Of a stretch of DNA of 35,619 nucleotides, positions 14,524 to 23,115 are shown piece after piece; the stretch's first letter is position 1; every line of letters starts with the position of its first letter. Source of the DNA: Chitinophaga pinensis (lineage in GTDB: Bacteria > Bacteroidota > Bacteroidia > NS11-12g > UBA9320); NCBI GenBank assembly GCA_945890595.1, contig CAMDCQ010000002.1, positions 1 to 35,619 of the forward strand, given 5' to 3'. The notes below the pieces were generated by a model, which saw nothing but the letters and a program-made list of their open reading frames with translations, searched no databases and was not told the DNA's origin. Position numbers and translations under genes: made by a program.

Positions 14524-16827
14524 TTATTTTGACTTGTCTAATGTGTAGGATATTTGCATTCTAACAGAGCGTGGTGCACCCAAGTCAGCTGGACGCGTAG
14601 CGTACTCTACATTGGCTAAGTTGCTGATTAACAGGTTTAATTTCCATAGGTTATTTAGTTCATAACCTATTCGCGTGTTAATTAGAACATATTCTGTAAG
14701 TCTCTTATCTATAGACTCTTGTATCCCCGGAATAAAGAAAGGTAGTATGCCAGTGGTAAATGCGGCATCTATGTTTTTTACGACACTTTGATACGTTATA
14801 CCTGCTCCTAGGTTCCACTTTTTGTAACTCAGCATAATATCCGCTTTGGCTAGGTGTTTAGGTCGGTACTTAAGCTCATATCCCAGGGTGTCAGAACTGG
14901 TATTTAAGTAGGTATATTGATTCCCGTTGATATCCGAACCAATGCTTTTGTTGGGTTCAAGTGCTTTGGAAGCCGCGTAGGTGTAACCCATAAAACCTTG
15001 AATATCAAACGAATTAGCTTTTTTCTGAAACGCTATATTGAGTTCACCGCCACGAACCCTTGTTTTTCCGATGTTTAACGTTTTAAAACCAGCACCAAAG
15101 CTAGGCGGGTTTGGATTACCCCATTGCGCAAAGGTAAACTCCATCATTTGGTCAAACTGCATTTGAAATCCCGCGACATCAATCATCATCTGCAGGCCGT
15201 TTAGTGATAAACCTTGTTTTAAACCAAGTTCAAGATTATTGCCACTTTCAGAGTTAAGATTAGGATTGGGAAAAATAGTAACGGGCCCAACGGATGTTTT
15301 AATGTACGACTCAGCTATGCTTGGGAACCTGTATCCCTGTCCAAAACTGCTTCTTAAATAGGTAAACGATGCTATTTTATAATTTAAACCTGCGCGATAA
15401 ACAGGCTTACCTTCTGAACGATTATTAAGTTTAAATTGCTCATAACGAGCACCTAAGGCTATTGACAATCGCTTCCAAGACTTTTCAGACTGAACGTAAG
15501 CAGCATAATTGGTTGCTGTGTTATTTCCGCCATACAACGGAGATTTTGAAACGGTATTTATGCTAACCAAACCACTTGTTATGTATAGATTGTGTGGAGC
15601 AATGGTGTACTTTGATTGATATTCAGCATATACTAAATTAGAGCTATTGTCCTGATTAGTAGTTGGATCCTTGTTATCTACTTTATTGTTTATGTTTAGA
15701 TATCGTGTATTTAATGAATGACTAAATTTTCCTTTGTTCCACGTTAAATAAGGGTCAATGCTAAACCGTGACACTTGATTATCTGTAGTAGAACTATCTA
15801 ATGCGGTATATCCTAGATCATACGAGTGCCAAAGTAAAAAACTTCCAGAATTTCCTTGTTGATAGGTGGTATTAACACCATAAACCAAATTTTTATCTGC
15901 GATTGTTTTTCGAAGCCCAAGTGTGCTTCTGATTCGCTTATCATAGTCACTCATTTTATAGCCTTCGTCATGGAGTGCGTTTAATCCAAATGTGACGCCA
16001 AGTCCCTTGTATGTGCTGGCATGATAAGCTGAAAAATTTGAAACGGTATTTCTTTTATTCCCTTGGTAATGAAGAGATTCTCTCTGAGGAAGGTCGTAAA
16101 ATCCTGATGAAATGGTGACTTGAGTATAGGGATTGAGTGTTGGCTTTTTAGTTTTTAAATTGATAACGCCATTCAACGCAGAACTACCATAAATAACGGA
16201 ACTGGCTCCTTTTATTATTTCTATGCCATCTATACCTTCGGTAGGTAAAAAATTCCAAAGAGGCTGACCGGCATCCCCGCTTAGCATTGGCACACCATCT
16301 ATAAGTACCTGGACACGTGAACCTGCTCCATAACTCCAACCACTTCCGCTGCGGATAGTAGGTTGGTTATCAACAACCTGTACCCCATTTATTCTACCTA
16401 TGGTTTCTTCTATATTAGTTGGAGCGGTGTTTCCTATGAGTTCGGGTTTTATTATTTCAAGTGAAACAGTTGCGTTTTTGAGTTGTGATTCTCGTTTGTT
16501 TTCAGATACCACAATGGCATTAAGCAAACCTGCGGCTTCGTTTAAGATAACCTCATTAATATTTTCATTCACGTTGGGAATTATCAATACAGATTCAAAT
16601 CCAATGTGATTTACCTTAACTTCTAGTAGGGTAGAATAAAATTTGAACGCTCCGTTTTCATTACTTATGGCGATTATTTTGTTGTCTGTTGGTGACACAA
16701 ATTGAACGCCTATCAATGGTTGATTGGCGAAGTCTTTAACCGTTCCAAAATACTGAAATGAATTTTGAGAATAGCAGCTAATACTAAAAAGCAATAATAG
16801 GGCTTGTATGATTAGTCGGGTAGGCAT
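14524..16827 (-). CDS. TonB-dependent outer-membrane receptor
   Basis: The protein has about 767 residues from the ATG at 16827 and begins with a signal peptide (MPTRLIIQALLLLFSISCYSQ). A carboxypeptidase-regulatory-like beta-sandwich follows (about 25-100, GTVKDFANQPLIGVQFVSP). Next is the plug (IEETIGRINGVQVVD, VLIDGVPMLSG, EIIKGASSVIYGSSALNGVI), then a long barrel ending in SVRMQISYTLDKSK. The plug motifs are those of TonB-dependent siderophore, cobalamin or peptide receptors rather than SusC, and there is no SusD partner. The substrate cannot be told. An exact -7 element lies at 16842-16849, and a T9SS-exported protein gene is divergent 37 bases away. An upstream in-frame ATG at 16842 is less likely because it would overlap that element. 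Confidence 0.92.
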   Translation of the reverse strand: MPTRLIIQALLLLFSISCYSQNSFQYFGTVKDFANQPLIGVQFVSPTDNKIIAISNENGAFKFYSTLLEVKVNHIGFESVLIIPNVNENINEVILNEAAGLLNAIVVSENKRESQLKNATVSLEIIKPELIGNTAPTNIEETIGRINGVQVVDNQPTIRSGSGWSYGAGSRVQVLIDGVPMLSGDAGQPLWNFLPTEGIDGIEIIKGASSVIYGSSALNGVINLKTKKPTLNPYTQVTISSGFYDLPQRESLHYQGNKRNTVSNFSAYHASTYKGLGVTFGLNALHDEGYKMSDYDKRIRSTLGLRKTIADKNLVYGVNTTYQQGNSGSFLLWHSYDLGYTALDSSTTDNQVSRFSIDPYLTWNKGKFSHSLNTRYLNINNKVDNKDPTTNQDNSSNLVYAEYQSKYTIAPHNLYITSGLVSINTVSKSPLYGGNNTATNYAAYVQSEKSWKRLSIALGARYEQFKLNNRSEGKPVYRAGLNYKIASFTYLRSSFGQGYRFPSIAESYIKTSVGPVTIFPNPNLNSESGNNLELGLKQGLSLNGLQMMIDVAGFQMQFDQMMEFTFAQWGNPNPPSFGAGFKTLNIGKTRVRGGELNIAFQKKANSFDIQGFMGYTYAASKALEPNKSIGSDINGNQYTYLNTSSDTLGYELKYRPKHLAKADIMLSYKKWNLGAGITYQSVVKNIDAAFTTGILPFFIPGIQESIDKRLTEYVLINTRIGYELNNLWKLNLLISNLANVEYATRPADLGAPRSVRMQISYTLDKSK

Positions 16828-16841
16828 ATCTTCGTTTTGCA

Positions 16842-16849
16842 CAAATATA
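16842..16849 (-). promoter_or_regulatory. -7 promoter element of the TonB-dependent receptor
   Basis: Read on the minus strand this is TATATTTG, an exact TAnnTTTG, 14 bases before the ATG at 16827. A TTTTC lies about 17 bases further upstream as a weak -33. The 37-base divergent region must also serve the plus-strand gene at 16865. Confidence 0.5.
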
Positions 16850-16864
16850 TTTAAACGAATCAGT

Positions 16865-17581
16865 ATGAAAAGATTTTTACACGTCGCTCTCTTGTCTTTG
16901 GTAGTAGTAACTTGGGCTAAAGCTCAAAATTGTAACCCAGACGTTACCATCACGCAACCCGGAGTGTATCCAGAGCAACCGGATACTGCCTATATCAATC
17001 AGGCATATGATTTTGTGTTTCAGGTATTAGCTATTAAGGATACAACAACCATGTTTAACGGCCAGTTGGTCAATGCAGATATAGACTCGGTGAAAATTGA
17101 CAATGTATTGGGTTTGCCTGCAGGATTTTCATATAGCTGCGAACCAGCTAATTGTTCATTTACGCATAAAGCTGTGGGGTGTATAAAGTTATCTGGGAAT
17201 CCGACATCTGCTCAATCTGGAGTATATTCTATTAAGATAGCAACGACGGCTTTTGCAAGTTTAGGTTTTTTCAAAATACCAGTAAAGGACACAGCTGATA
17301 ATTATTCGTTGGTAATTATAGGAGCTTCAGCGGTTATAGAAAAAAATGTGGAGATAGTCAATATTTACCCAAATCCTGCGGTGTCAGGTAAGTTTTTAGT
17401 AGCGACTAAATCACCTGCTAGTTCAATACAACTAACTGATTTACAGGGAAAAATTGTGAAATTTGATTTAGTTGAAAATAACAATGTGTACAGCCTTGAT
17501 ATTAGCGCTTTGCCAAAAGGCGTTTATCTAATTAATTTAGAAATAGACTATAAAACGTATACACACAAGATAATCCACTAG
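16865..17581 (+). CDS. secreted protein with T9SS C-terminal sorting domain
   Basis: The product has 238 residues from the ATG at 16865. It has a signal peptide (MKRFLHVALLSLVVVTWAKAQ), a mature part with six Cys and a beta-rich appearance, and a C-terminal type A sorting domain (about 168-238). That domain starts NIYPNPAVSGKF, continues QLTDLQGKIVKFDL and ends LPKGVYLINLEI...YTHKIIH. Such domains direct proteins through the type IX secretion system to the cell surface or medium. The central part has no domain I recognise. The upstream in-frame ATG at 16808 lies inside the divergent receptor gene and gives no signal peptide. Divergence from a TonB receptor may indicate co-regulation. Confidence 0.85.
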   Translation: MKRFLHVALLSLVVVTWAKAQNCNPDVTITQPGVYPEQPDTAYINQAYDFVFQVLAIKDTTTMFNGQLVNADIDSVKIDNVLGLPAGFSYSCEPANCSFTHKAVGCIKLSGNPTSAQSGVYSIKIATTAFASLGFFKIPVKDTADNYSLVIIGASAVIEKNVEIVNIYPNPAVSGKFLVATKSPASSIQLTDLQGKIVKFDLVENNNVYSLDISALPKGVYLINLEIDYKTYTHKIIH

Positions 17582-17609
17582 CATAATTATATGCAGTAGA
17601 GATTACTCT

Positions 17610-17617
17610 TATCTTTG
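17610..17617 (+). promoter_or_regulatory. -7 element immediately before the E1 dehydrogenase gene
   Basis: TATCTTTG matches TAnnTTTG exactly and ends only 5 bases before the ATG at 17623. The transcript would be leaderless or nearly so. No -33 TTTG is visible at the normal spacing. Confidence 0.45.
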
Positions 17618-17622
17618 CTGCA

Positions 17623-20010
17623 ATGGCAAATACATCTGCATCTCCCGATTCACTATCCAAAGATGAATTTATTCAAGAGGTAATTACAGACTATATCATT
17701 GCGTACAAAAGTAGGCAAGCTTCGCTTATTGGTCGAAAAGAAGTACTAACGGGCAAAGCCAAGTTTGGTATTTTCGGTGACGGTAAGGAAGTTGCACAAG
17801 TAGCAATGGCTCGCTATATGAGAAATGGTGATTTTAGAGCAGGTTACTACAGAGATCAAACATTGATGTTTGCACTTGGCCTTAGCGATGTACAGAAGTT
17901 TTTTGCGCAACTTTATGCTCATCCCAGTGCAGAACACGAGCCGAGCAGTGCTGGTAGAAGTATGAATGGGCATTTCGGTACTAGAATGCTAGATGATAAT
18001 GGAGATTGGCTAAAGCAAACAGACCGCATTAATATCTCATCGGATATTTCGCCTACTGCTGGTCAAATGCCCCGCGTACTCGGATTGGCTTTTGCATCTA
18101 AAGTGTATAAAGAAAATGAAAACCTGCATCACAAGACAGATTTTTCGGATCAAGGAAATGAAATTGCTTGGGGTACCATTGGAAACGCAAGTACATCTGA
18201 GGGTCATTTTTGGGAAAGTATAAATGCCGCTGGCGTTATGCAAGTTCCGATGTTAATTAGCATTTGGGATGATGAGTACGGTATATCTGTGCATGCAAAA
18301 CATCAAACTACAAAACAAAATCTTACCGCCATCTTATCTGGGTTTAAAACAGATAAGTTTGGTAAAGGAATAGAGCTTATAACGGTAAACGGATGGGATT
18401 ATCCTGCGCTAATGAATGCCTATAAAAAGGCGTCTGAAGTATGCAGAACAACACACACACCCGTTGTAGTGCATGTAAAAGAACTAACTCAGCCACAAGG
18501 TCATTCTACTTCTGGATCGCATGAGCGATATAAATCTCCAGAAAGATTAGCATGGGAGATAGAACACGACTGTTTGACACAAATGAGATCATGGATTATT
18601 AGCACCAATCTAGCTAGTGAAGATGAGATTTTGGTACTCGAGCAAGAAGCCGAGCAAGAAGCTAAGGTTGCAAAAAAAGACGCGTGGATAGCATTTACTT
18701 CTGAAATAAAACAAGAAATAGAAGAAGCTTGTAACGTCCTAAAAATAGTGGATGATGTTGCGTCAAGTTCATTAAAGGCAATAACAGATGCGGGAAGAAA
18801 AGATATACTAAAAACTATACATGCTACCTTAAGAGCCAACATTGGGAATCACACGCAGGAAGTAAATTCCTTGAAAGAATTTTACGAAGCCTACTTAGCA
18901 AAATATCAAGATGTTTATAGCAGCCACTTGCATAGTCAATCTGCTAATAGCGCACTGAGTGTATCAGAAGTTAAACCGGAGTATGACCACAATAGTGAAG
19001 AGTTAAATGGCTTCGAAATTTTAAATAAAACATTTGATTTTCTTTTATCCAACCATCCTGAAGTCATCGCATTCGGCGAGGACGTTGGTAAAATTGGAGA
19101 TGTAAATCAAGGCTTTGCAGGACTGCAAGAAAAACACGGAAAAACACGTGTAATGGATATGGGCATACGGGAAAATACAATTGTCGGTCAGGCAATTGGA
19201 GCATCTCTACGCGGTCTAAGACCTATTGCAGAAATTCAATACTTAGACTACCTTCTTTACGGTGTTCAAATGATGAGCGACGATATCGCAACGGTTCAAT
19301 ACAGAACCAAAGGTGGTCAGAAATATCCACTTATAATACGAACTAGAGGTCATCGACTAGAGGGGATATGGCACAGTGGTTCTCCTATGGGGATGATATT
19401 AAATGCTGTTAGAGGAATGAATGTACTAGTGCCAAGAGATATGACAAGAGCTGCTGGATTTTACAATACCTTAATGCTAAGTGATGAACCAGCTATCGTA
19501 GTAGAATGTTTAAATGGCTATAGGCTTAAGGAGAAACTGCCAACAAATTTAAGTAGCTTCACCGTTCCCGTAGGTGTGCCAGAAACCTTAATTGAGGGAA
19601 ATGATGTTACCGTCATTACGTATGGTTCTTGCATTAGAATTGCGCAAGACGGGATAAAGCTCTTAAACGAAAAGGGAATTTCTGTAGAACTCATAGATGT
19701 TCAATCCCTATTGCCGTTTGATGTACACCATAACATCGTTGAATCTCTCAAAAAAACCAACAAAGTTGTGTTTATGGATGAAGATGTAAAAGGTGGCGCA
19801 ACGGGTTTTATGATGCAAAAAGTATTAGAAGAGCAAGGTGGATATCAGTACCTTGACAGTGCACCTAGGACACTTACTTCTCAAGATCATAGACCTGCGT
19901 ATGGTACAGATGGAGATTATTTTTCCAAATCAAATCCTGAAGAACTGTTTGATTTAGTGTATGGTATGATGAGCGAATATAATCCGTCTACATACCCTGG
20001 TTTTGAATAG
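17623..20010 (+). CDS. fused alpha/beta E1 of a branched-chain 2-oxoacid dehydrogenase
   Basis: The 795-residue protein joins both E1 subunits of a thiamine-diphosphate 2-oxoacid dehydrogenase in one chain, as is common in Bacteroidota. The alpha part (about 20-380) has AKFGIFGDGKEVAQVA and the cofactor region GNASTSEGHFWESINAAG...WDDEYGIS (about 186-222). The beta part (about 462-795) has FGEDVG, VMDMGIRENTIVGQAIG, RTRGHRLEGIWHSGSPMG and a transketolase C-terminal domain (VTVITYGSCIRIA). The likely reaction is oxidative decarboxylation of branched-chain 2-oxo acids, giving acyl-CoA precursors for iso/anteiso fatty acids. E2 and E3 genes are not in the window. The usual Mg-binding Asp and Asn of the GDG...NN motif read Asn and Asp here. 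Confidence 0.9.
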   Translation: MANTSASPDSLSKDEFIQEVITDYIIAYKSRQASLIGRKEVLTGKAKFGIFGDGKEVAQVAMARYMRNGDFRAGYYRDQTLMFALGLSDVQKFFAQLYAHPSAEHEPSSAGRSMNGHFGTRMLDDNGDWLKQTDRINISSDISPTAGQMPRVLGLAFASKVYKENENLHHKTDFSDQGNEIAWGTIGNASTSEGHFWESINAAGVMQVPMLISIWDDEYGISVHAKHQTTKQNLTAILSGFKTDKFGKGIELITVNGWDYPALMNAYKKASEVCRTTHTPVVVHVKELTQPQGHSTSGSHERYKSPERLAWEIEHDCLTQMRSWIISTNLASEDEILVLEQEAEQEAKVAKKDAWIAFTSEIKQEIEEACNVLKIVDDVASSSLKAITDAGRKDILKTIHATLRANIGNHTQEVNSLKEFYEAYLAKYQDVYSSHLHSQSANSALSVSEVKPEYDHNSEELNGFEILNKTFDFLLSNHPEVIAFGEDVGKIGDVNQGFAGLQEKHGKTRVMDMGIRENTIVGQAIGASLRGLRPIAEIQYLDYLLYGVQMMSDDIATVQYRTKGGQKYPLIIRTRGHRLEGIWHSGSPMGMILNAVRGMNVLVPRDMTRAAGFYNTLMLSDEPAIVVECLNGYRLKEKLPTNLSSFTVPVGVPETLIEGNDVTVITYGSCIRIAQDGIKLLNEKGISVELIDVQSLLPFDVHHNIVESLKKTNKVVFMDEDVKGGATGFMMQKVLEEQGGYQYLDSAPRTLTSQDHRPAYGTDGDYFSKSNPEELFDLVYGMMSEYNPSTYPGFE

Positions 20011-20026
20011 ATTGTCTTAGGACCAA

Positions 20027-20428
20027 ATGCCACTCATCAAAGAAAATCCCAAAACAAAGGTCGTAATAGATCCAGAAATTCTGGAAGAGGTAAGTGAAGA
20101 GGCGCAAGTTGTGGTCCATTGTTCTTTTTATAATGACCCAACTTTTTATGAAGGTGACATAGGACTCCGCGTATGGAAAGAAACCTTTATTATTGATGAG
20201 CAAACCGGGTTTATAAACCAAATGGTTAAAGCGTTCAGTATAGTCTATCAACCTGAATGGGAATGGATTAAACCAGGACAAACTAAACGTTTCACTATGG
20301 TTTTTGATGCATTACCTAAAGCATGTGTTTCATTTACACTAGCAGAAATAATCAACCAACCGGGGCCATTTGTGGTAAAGGGAATTGCACGAAATAACTC
20401 GGACATTTACCATGTTAAACTAGATTAG
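20027..20428 (+). CDS. conserved hypothetical protein, 133 residues
   Basis: This is a soluble, beta-rich protein without signal peptide or membrane helix. Segments such as VVVHCSFYNDPTFYEGDIGLRVWKE and WEWIKPGQTKRFTMVFDALP suggest a beta-sandwich of the kind seen in uncharacterised Bacteroidota proteins, but I cannot name a domain. It starts 17 bases after the E1 gene and is followed after 10 bases by a methyltransferase gene, so the three are probably one transcript. The function is unknown. Confidence 0.75.
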   Translation: MPLIKENPKTKVVIDPEILEEVSEEAQVVVHCSFYNDPTFYEGDIGLRVWKETFIIDEQTGFINQMVKAFSIVYQPEWEWIKPGQTKRFTMVFDALPKACVSFTLAEIINQPGPFVVKGIARNNSDIYHVKLD

Positions 20429-20438
20429 CATAAGAGAA

Positions 20439-21074
20439 ATGAATATACCTCCTGAAATGACGGCTATGTGGAATAGTAGATATGCTGCCAATGAATATGC
20501 TTATGGCATAGCTCCTAATCAGTTTTTAAAAACAGTATTAGAACAGTATGATAAAGGCGGGGATATTCTATTTCCAGCAGAAGGCGAGGGGCGTAATGCA
20601 GTATACGCAGCAACTCAGAAGTGGAATGTGACAGCATTTGATATAAGTACTGAAGGTCAGAAAAAAGCACTTAAACTGGCGGCAGAACAGCAGGTAGAAA
20701 TCAACTATGAAGTAGGTGACTTTATGGAACTCGAACTTAGGAATAAAAAGTTTGACGCCGCTGCCCTTATATATGCTCATTTCCCAGCACATTTAATTTC
20801 TACCTATCATCAAAAAATAGCGGAAATGATACATCCTGGGGGATTGATTATTTTGGAGGGATTTAGCAAAGGTCACTTGCCATTAAGAGAAGAAAATCCG
20901 GCTATTGGAGGACCCAATTCTCTCGATATGTTATTTTCACTTGAAGGTATTCAAAATGATTTCTCTGGTTTTGAAACCCTACAGTTAGAAGAAGTTGAGG
21001 TACAATTAAGCGAGGGCCTTTACCATAACGGTACTGGAAAAGTGATCCGTTTTATCGGTCAAAAGTCACAATAG
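20439..21074 (+). CDS. class I SAM-dependent methyltransferase (TehB-like)
   Basis: The 211-residue cytosolic protein has the Rossmann SAM-binding motif I written as LFPAEGEGRNAVYAA (about 45-59), the ExGxGRNA form seen in TehB-like methyltransferases. Motif II follows as VTAFDISTEGQKKA, and a post-II segment AALIYAHFPAH precedes IHPGGLIILEGF. The substrate is not evident; TehB-like proteins methylate small molecules such as tellurite or thiols. From memory, the start NIPPEMTAMWNSRYAANEYAYG is characteristic of this Bacteroidota subgroup. It converges with the photolyase-related gene, with 17 bases between them. Confidence 0.85.
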   Translation: MNIPPEMTAMWNSRYAANEYAYGIAPNQFLKTVLEQYDKGGDILFPAEGEGRNAVYAATQKWNVTAFDISTEGQKKALKLAAEQQVEINYEVGDFMELELRNKKFDAAALIYAHFPAHLISTYHQKIAEMIHPGGLIILEGFSKGHLPLREENPAIGGPNSLDMLFSLEGIQNDFSGFETLQLEEVEVQLSEGLYHNGTGKVIRFIGQKSQ

Positions 21075-21091
21075 TCAAAACCTAGGTAAGC

Positions 21092-22558
21092 TTATTTTTT
21101 ATCTAGGTCTGCTAAGAACTTTTCTGCTTTGTGCAGATAGACATCCATTTTTGACCCTTCCATCTTCCTAGCCATACTCACCATCATGCTCATACGTCTA
21201 TTTTTACTAAATTCTTCTTGATTTCCGTAAATGAATCTCCAATATAAGGAGTTCCATACTTCGCACCAGTCTCCCTTGTCGTAGTCGCTCATTTTTAGCA
21301 CGTAGTTGCTACCACTACAGTATGGTTTGGTCGTCATTAGTCCACCATCAGCATACTGCGTCATTCCGTATACATTGGGTACCATTACCCAATCATAGGC
21401 ATCCACATACATTTCCATAAACCACCGGTGCACCTCATCGGGGTCAAATTCGCAGAGTAGCATAAAATTACCAAAAAGCATTAGCCTCTCTATGTGGTGG
21501 GAATAACCTGTTTTCAGAAGCTTTTTTATGGTTTCATCTAGTGGAGTTATGCCCGTATCTCCTGTCCAGAAACTTTCGGGTATTTTTCGCGAGTACCCAA
21601 AATGATTTGTAGTTCTTTGTTTTACACCCTCTAGTAAGTACACTCCACGAATAAATTCTCGCCAGCCTAGTATTTGCCTAATAAATCCTTCAAGGCTATT
21701 CAAAGGAAAGTCGTGCTTCTTATGTGCATTCAGTACTACATTTATAACCTGCTTAGGATTTAATAGACCTATGTTAAGCATGGGAGTAAGTACCGAGTGC
21801 CAAAGCCAGTGTTCCTCTTTAACCATAGCATCCTCGTAGTCTCCAAAATGCTCAAATCGTTCTTGTATAAATAGATGTAAATGTTCTTCTGCGTCAGCAT
21901 GCGTGACAGCATAGTACGATTCATCTAAATCTCCATAGTTGTCTTTGAAATGTTTTTCAACGTATATTTTAGCTTCGTTGACGTAGGTATTGGAATTGGG
22001 AAGTTTTACGTTTGGAATTGGTGTACCCTTAGGCACCTTCTTTCTATTTTCGGTATCAAAACTCCATTTGCCTCCTAATGGTTTTTCGTTTTCCTCCAAC
22101 AGGATGTTATGTTTCTTGCGTGATTCTGTATAGAAGTTTGCCAAAAAATAGCTTTTCTGCTTATTGAGCATTTCTGCTACTTCTGATTCCGTATTTATAA
22201 AATTGGGATTAGTATATCGAATTAGCTTGATGCTAAGCTTTTTTGCATAACGGTTAAGTCTTCGTTCTAGCAGATAATCATCGGTAAGGTAGCAATGAAT
22301 TTCATGATCTTTTAACTCGGTGAGTAATTTCTCAATTCCGAGGTAATCTGTAACTGGAATGTATCTTACGTCTGAGTTAATCGAAATTAAATCTGCATAG
22401 TATTTCATGCTGGCCCTGTGAAGGAGCAGCTTCTGTTTGTGAAATTTATAGTGTGTAAAGTAAAGGTGGTCCTCAATTAGGTAAACAACATCACAGTTAG
22501 TTACGACCTTAGATTCTTTAAATAGCTGATGCGGAAATACAATACCTACTTTTTTCAT
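21092..22558 (-). CDS. photolyase-related protein (FeS-BCP/CryB-PhrB type), Fe-S ligands largely missing
   Basis: The 488-residue protein belongs to the deoxyribodipyrimidine photolyase-related group, the prokaryotic (6-4) photolyase/CryB family. It has an N-terminal Rossmann-like antenna domain (GIVFPHQLF at 4-12) and a helical FAD domain with GFIRQILGWREFIRG (about 290-305), HHIERLMLFGNFMLL and MYVDAYDWVMVPNVYGM. Members typically bind FAD and a [4Fe-4S] cluster through four cysteines. Here the region normally MSDYCxGCxY reads MSDYDKGDWCEVWNSLYW, and the upstream cysteine region reads DTGITPLDE. Three of the four ligands appear lost by my memory-based alignment. It is last in the operon SDR, DUF2256, cry-DASH, DUF429, with an ATGA overlap with DUF429. 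Confidence 0.88.
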   Translation of the reverse strand: MKKVGIVFPHQLFKESKVVTNCDVVYLIEDHLYFTHYKFHKQKLLLHRASMKYYADLISINSDVRYIPVTDYLGIEKLLTELKDHEIHCYLTDDYLLERRLNRYAKKLSIKLIRYTNPNFINTESEVAEMLNKQKSYFLANFYTESRKKHNILLEENEKPLGGKWSFDTENRKKVPKGTPIPNVKLPNSNTYVNEAKIYVEKHFKDNYGDLDESYYAVTHADAEEHLHLFIQERFEHFGDYEDAMVKEEHWLWHSVLTPMLNIGLLNPKQVINVVLNAHKKHDFPLNSLEGFIRQILGWREFIRGVYLLEGVKQRTTNHFGYSRKIPESFWTGDTGITPLDETIKKLLKTGYSHHIERLMLFGNFMLLCEFDPDEVHRWFMEMYVDAYDWVMVPNVYGMTQYADGGLMTTKPYCSGSNYVLKMSDYDKGDWCEVWNSLYWRFIYGNQEEFSKNRRMSMMVSMARKMEGSKMDVYLHKAEKFLADLDKK

Positions 22559-23115
22559 ATTATAATAATTCCTTCAGCGGGATTTCCTATTTCTTGATGT
22601 CTGTTCTCTTGGTGTCGAGTCCCAATAAGCAGGGCAATAAGCGCGTCTACTTGATGCCAATTTTGAGGTTGTTGGGCTAAAACAAAACGTTCTTTATGGT
22701 GTAATTCAGCTATAAATAAATGTATATCTACTTTATAATGAACACTTTGAACTATTTCAGATTGGAAGAAAGCAGGGTATATCTCGTGAAAGGTTAATGC
22801 TTTTAAAGCGTGTTTAAGACTCATCGCTCTTGCAGTTAATCCGCCTAAAAACATAGGTGACATAGCACGTGTTAATTTATCTGCTTCTCGATAATGATAG
22901 CTGTCCCCATTATTATAATACGCCGCCGGTAAACTTAAAGGAGCATCTAAATAGACAATATCAGCATGCAGAAATATCAACTCATTTCGGAGCCAAGCAT
23001 CAGCATCTTTTTTTTTGTCTACTTGACTAAAGGTGACTTGGTCATTAGTGTAATGAGCTAATACAGTATTACCGCTCATTTTAGCACCATAGTCTATGCC
23101 AACTATTTTAGCCAT
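22555..23115 (-). CDS. DUF429 protein, predicted RNase H-fold nuclease
   Basis: The 186-residue protein has the DUF429 pattern: GIDYGAKMSGN (6-16) as the first acidic strand, YLDAPLSLP (about 55-63), SYHYREADKLTRAMSPMF, a central Glu in HEIYPAF and the C-terminal HQVDALIALLIG. The family is predicted to have an RNase H-like fold with Asp/Glu metal ligands, but its substrate is not known. It lies between the DASH cryptochrome (13-base overlap) and the photolyase-related gene (4-base overlap). It is therefore translationally coupled to light-dependent flavoproteins, which suggests a DNA-repair or light-response context. Confidence 0.82.
   Translation of the reverse strand: MAKIVGIDYGAKMSGNTVLAHYTNDQVTFSQVDKKKDADAWLRNELIFLHADIVYLDAPLSLPAAYYNNGDSYHYREADKLTRAMSPMFLGGLTARAMSLKHALKALTFHEIYPAFFQSEIVQSVHYKVDIHLFIAELHHKERFVLAQQPQNWHQVDALIALLIGTRHQENRHQEIGNPAEGIIII

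Noticed and set aside
21080..21108. Inverted repeat ACCTAG/CTAGGT between the convergent methyltransferase and photolyase-related genes
   Set aside because: Stem of only six pairs with a 17-base loop and overlapping the end of a coding region; too weak for a terminator call.
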